Shown here one piece after another: positions 62,399 to 64,000 of a stretch of 64,000 nucleotides of DNA; position 1 is the stretch's first letter, and every line of letters begins with the position of its first letter. The stretch is from JBBPYC01 sp038200275 (lineage in GTDB: Bacteria; Pseudomonadota; Gammaproteobacteria; Burkholderiales; Burkholderiaceae_C). The notes below the pieces were generated by a model. That model did not search any database and was not told where the DNA came from. It saw only the letters and a program-made list of their open reading frames with translations. Position numbers and translations under genes: made by a program. The stretch is from assembly GCA_038200275.1 (NCBI GenBank), contig JBBPYC010000059.1, positions 112,368 to 176,367 of the forward strand, read 5' to 3'.

Positions 62399-63127
62399 AT
62401 GGATGATCGCAAGGCAATCTTGGTCATCGGCGCCGGAGACGCCACGGGCGGCGCGATTGCACGGCGCTTTGCGCGCGAAGGCTACGTTGCCTGCGTGACG
62501 CGGCGCAGCGCCGACAAGCTGCAGCCACTCGTGGAGCGGATTCGCGCCGAGGGTGGCGAGGTGCATGCGTTCGGCAGCGATGCCCGCAAGGAGGAGCAGA
62601 TGATCTTGCTGGTGGAGACGATCGAGCGCGAAATTGCGCCGATCGAGGTGGCGGTGTTCAACATCGGCGCCAACGTCCGCTTCGGCATCACCGAGACCAC
62701 CGCCCGTGTCTACCAGAAGGTCTGGGAGATGGCCTGCTTCGGCGGTTTTTTGATGGGCCGCGAGACCGCGAAGGTGATGCTTGCACGCGGACACGGCACC
62801 ATCATTTTCACCGGCGCCACCGCAAGCCTGCGCGGCCGCGAGGGCTTTGCCGCGTTTGCGAGCGCCAAGCACGCATTGCGCGCGCTGGCACAAAGCATGG
62901 CGCGCGAGCTTTGGCCGAAGAACATCCACGTCGCGCACACGATCATCGACGGCGCGATCGACACCGAGTGGATCCGCACCAACTTTCCCGAAAGATATGC
63001 CAACAAGGACGCGCAGGGCATCGTCGATCCGGACAGCATTGCCGAAGCCTACTGGCAGATCCACATGCAGCCGCGCGACGCCTGGTCGCATGAAACGGAG
63101 CTGCGGCCCTGGATGGAAGCCTGGTGA
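62399..63127 (+). CDS. Short-chain dehydrogenase/reductase with Phe at the catalytic Tyr position
   Basis: The protein has 242 residues from the ATG at 62399, with AAAGGAG close by. The cofactor motif is VIGAGDATGGAIARRFAREG. The active-site region TGATASLRGREGFAAFASAK keeps the Lys but has Phe where SDRs have Tyr (FASAK instead of YxxxK). HVAHTIIDGAIDTEWIR is the family end. A group of SDRs with this pattern is known in proteobacteria, and activity without the Tyr is uncertain. It lies 32 bases after the MATE gene. Confidence 0.85.
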   Translation: MDDRKAILVIGAGDATGGAIARRFAREGYVACVTRRSADKLQPLVERIRAEGGEVHAFGSDARKEEQMILLVETIEREIAPIEVAVFNIGANVRFGITETTARVYQKVWEMACFGGFLMGRETAKVMLARGHGTIIFTGATASLRGREGFAAFASAKHALRALAQSMARELWPKNIHVAHTIIDGAIDTEWIRTNFPERYANKDAQGIVDPDSIAEAYWQIHMQPRDAWSHETELRPWMEAW

Positions 63128-63187
63128 CTGGCGCCTCAATCCAATCCCACTCCTCCGATCCGTTCCACCCAGCCTGAGAGGTGATTC

Positions 63188-63805
63188 ATGAAGCCCGTGA
63201 ACGTCGAGTTCCTGTTTGATTTCGGCAGCCCCAATGCCTACCTGTGCCACAAGCTGATTCCGGCTGTCATTGCGCGCACCGGCGCGACGTTTGAGTGCGT
63301 GCCGATCCTGCTGGGTGGCCTGTTCAAGCTCGCCAACAATCGTTCGCCGGCCGAAGCCTTCGCTGGCATCCCGAACAAGCGCGCCTATAACCAACTTGAG
63401 TTGCAGCGCTTCATTGCGAAGCACGACTTGAAGCACTTCCAGTTCAACCCATTTTTCCCGGTGAATACGCTGAAGATCATGCGCGGCGCGTGCGCGGCGC
63501 AGCAACTGAACTGCCTCGAACGATACATCGAGGTGGTCTATTCAGCGATGTGGGAAGACGGCAAGAACATGGACGACGTCGAGGTGATCCTTGCGGCATT
63601 GGCAGCGGGCGGCCTGAACGGCGAGAAGATCGTTGCGCTGTCGCAGGAGCCCGATGTGAAGAACCGGTTGCTGCAGAACACGCAGTCTGCACATGACCGC
63701 GGCGCGTTCGGCTCGCCATCCTTCCTGATCGGCGACGAGTTGTGGTTCGGCAAGGAACGGCTGCGCGATGTCGAAGAGGAAATCATGCGCGTCGCATCGG
63801 CATGA
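63188..63805 (+). CDS. DsbA-family/2-hydroxychromene-2-carboxylate isomerase-like protein
   Basis: The protein has 205 residues. The thioredoxin-like GST-kappa fold starts VEFLFDFGSPNAYLCHKLIP. The Ser of FGSPNAY replaces the DsbA CxxC, as in HCCA isomerases, which use glutathione. FGSPSFLIGDELWFGKERL is the conserved cis-Pro end. Such enzymes act in naphthalene-type pathways, but many have unknown substrates. It lies last in the MarR-linked set. Confidence 0.87.
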   Translation: MKPVNVEFLFDFGSPNAYLCHKLIPAVIARTGATFECVPILLGGLFKLANNRSPAEAFAGIPNKRAYNQLELQRFIAKHDLKHFQFNPFFPVNTLKIMRGACAAQQLNCLERYIEVVYSAMWEDGKNMDDVEVILAALAAGGLNGEKIVALSQEPDVKNRLLQNTQSAHDRGAFGSPSFLIGDELWFGKERLRDVEEEIMRVASA

Positions 63806-63860
63806 CTGGCGGAGTGGTGATCAGGGTTGCTCGCACCGACCGAGCCCTGGCTCGTTCAGT

Positions 63861-64000
63861 TACTCAGCAGTCCGAAATATAGGCGACAGAAGGCGTGCCG
63901 AAGAATGATCGAACAAGGTGACGATTCTTCTGCACGTCATGCAGTTGTTGTTTGATGCGAAGCTCCAGCTTCTCGCCCGCTCGCAACGGACTGCGGGCAA
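63861..64000 (-). mobile_element. IS630-family insertion sequence, left-hand end, cut by window edge
   Basis: The minus strand codes for ARSPLRAGEKLELRIKQQLH and VQKNRHLVRSFFGTPSVAYI ending SDC with stop at 63864. This matches the C-terminus of IS630 transposases. The last 57 bases (63861-63917) match the internal remnant at 58088-58145 closely. The rest lies outside the window, so I cannot tell if this copy is complete. Confidence 0.6.

Noticed and set aside
1..64000. tRNA, rRNA, CRISPR arrays, riboswitches
   Set aside because: No cloverleaf-like gene, regular spaced repeats or conserved leader was seen by eye. A covariance-model search would be needed to be certain.

Overview
This 64 kb window is GC-rich chromosomal DNA from a betaproteobacterium of the order Burkholderiales, most likely Comamonadaceae or a close relative. 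The support is the replication-origin gene order, two Bug-type orphan solute receptors, the overall gene style and a DUF3717 protein. One edge holds a c-type cytochrome of the sulfite-dehydrogenase type, followed by a decayed IS481-family element.

Region 1 (about 1.8-11.7 kb) is the chromosomal origin. gyrB, dnaN and dnaA run leftward. rpmH, rnpA, yidD, yidC and mnmE run rightward. DnaA boxes lie between dnaA and rpmH. Region 2 (11.9-21 kb) is mostly housekeeping or conserved: a chalcone-isomerase-like secreted protein, trpE, a DUF3717-DUF1289 fusion, a small holin-like membrane protein, an M48/TPR periplasmic protease, moaC and a PglL/Wzy-type O-antigen ligase. Region 3 (21-25.4 kb) is a leftward operon of an amino-acid-type solute receptor, a Rieske oxygenase, a glutamine-synthetase-like ligase and a [2Fe-2S] ferredoxin. 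It resembles gamma-glutamylation plus oxygenation routes for amines.

Region 4 (25.5-41.7 kb) is the most striking catabolic island. It holds LysR and TetR regulators next to a deletion scar, a split second succinate-dehydrogenase/fumarate-reductase-like set (B, C, D, then A), a two-subunit class I fumarase-like hydratase, two Bug receptors, a ThDP enzyme and a TauE/SafE exporter. These are followed by what look like SuyA and SuyB (sulfolactate sulfo-lyase) and the two sulfolactate dehydrogenases SlcC and ComC. I infer an organosulfonate pathway ending in pyruvate plus sulfite. A TCA-like module may feed it from a C4 sulfonate such as sulfosuccinate.

Region 5 (42.2-53.5 kb) is a surface and envelope island. 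It contains two caspase-fold peptidases, two OmpA-domain proteins, a DUF2807 protein and a CsgG-like lipoprotein with added peptidoglycan-binding and DUF4384-like domains. It also contains a secreted protein built of five gapless 34-residue repeats, and an ECF sigma/anti-sigma pair. I read this as a candidate curli-like fibre or surface-export system.

Region 6 (53.7-64 kb) has a PfkB sugar kinase, an orphan branched-chain-type receptor, an AcuI/YhdH oxidoreductase divergent from a TetR regulator with a clear palindrome, and a MarR-controlled cluster (thioesterase, MFS, MATE, SDR, DsbA-like isomerase). Two IS630-family remnants flank that cluster. A 60-bp intergenic repeat occurs three times in the window. 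I saw no tRNA, rRNA or CRISPR.
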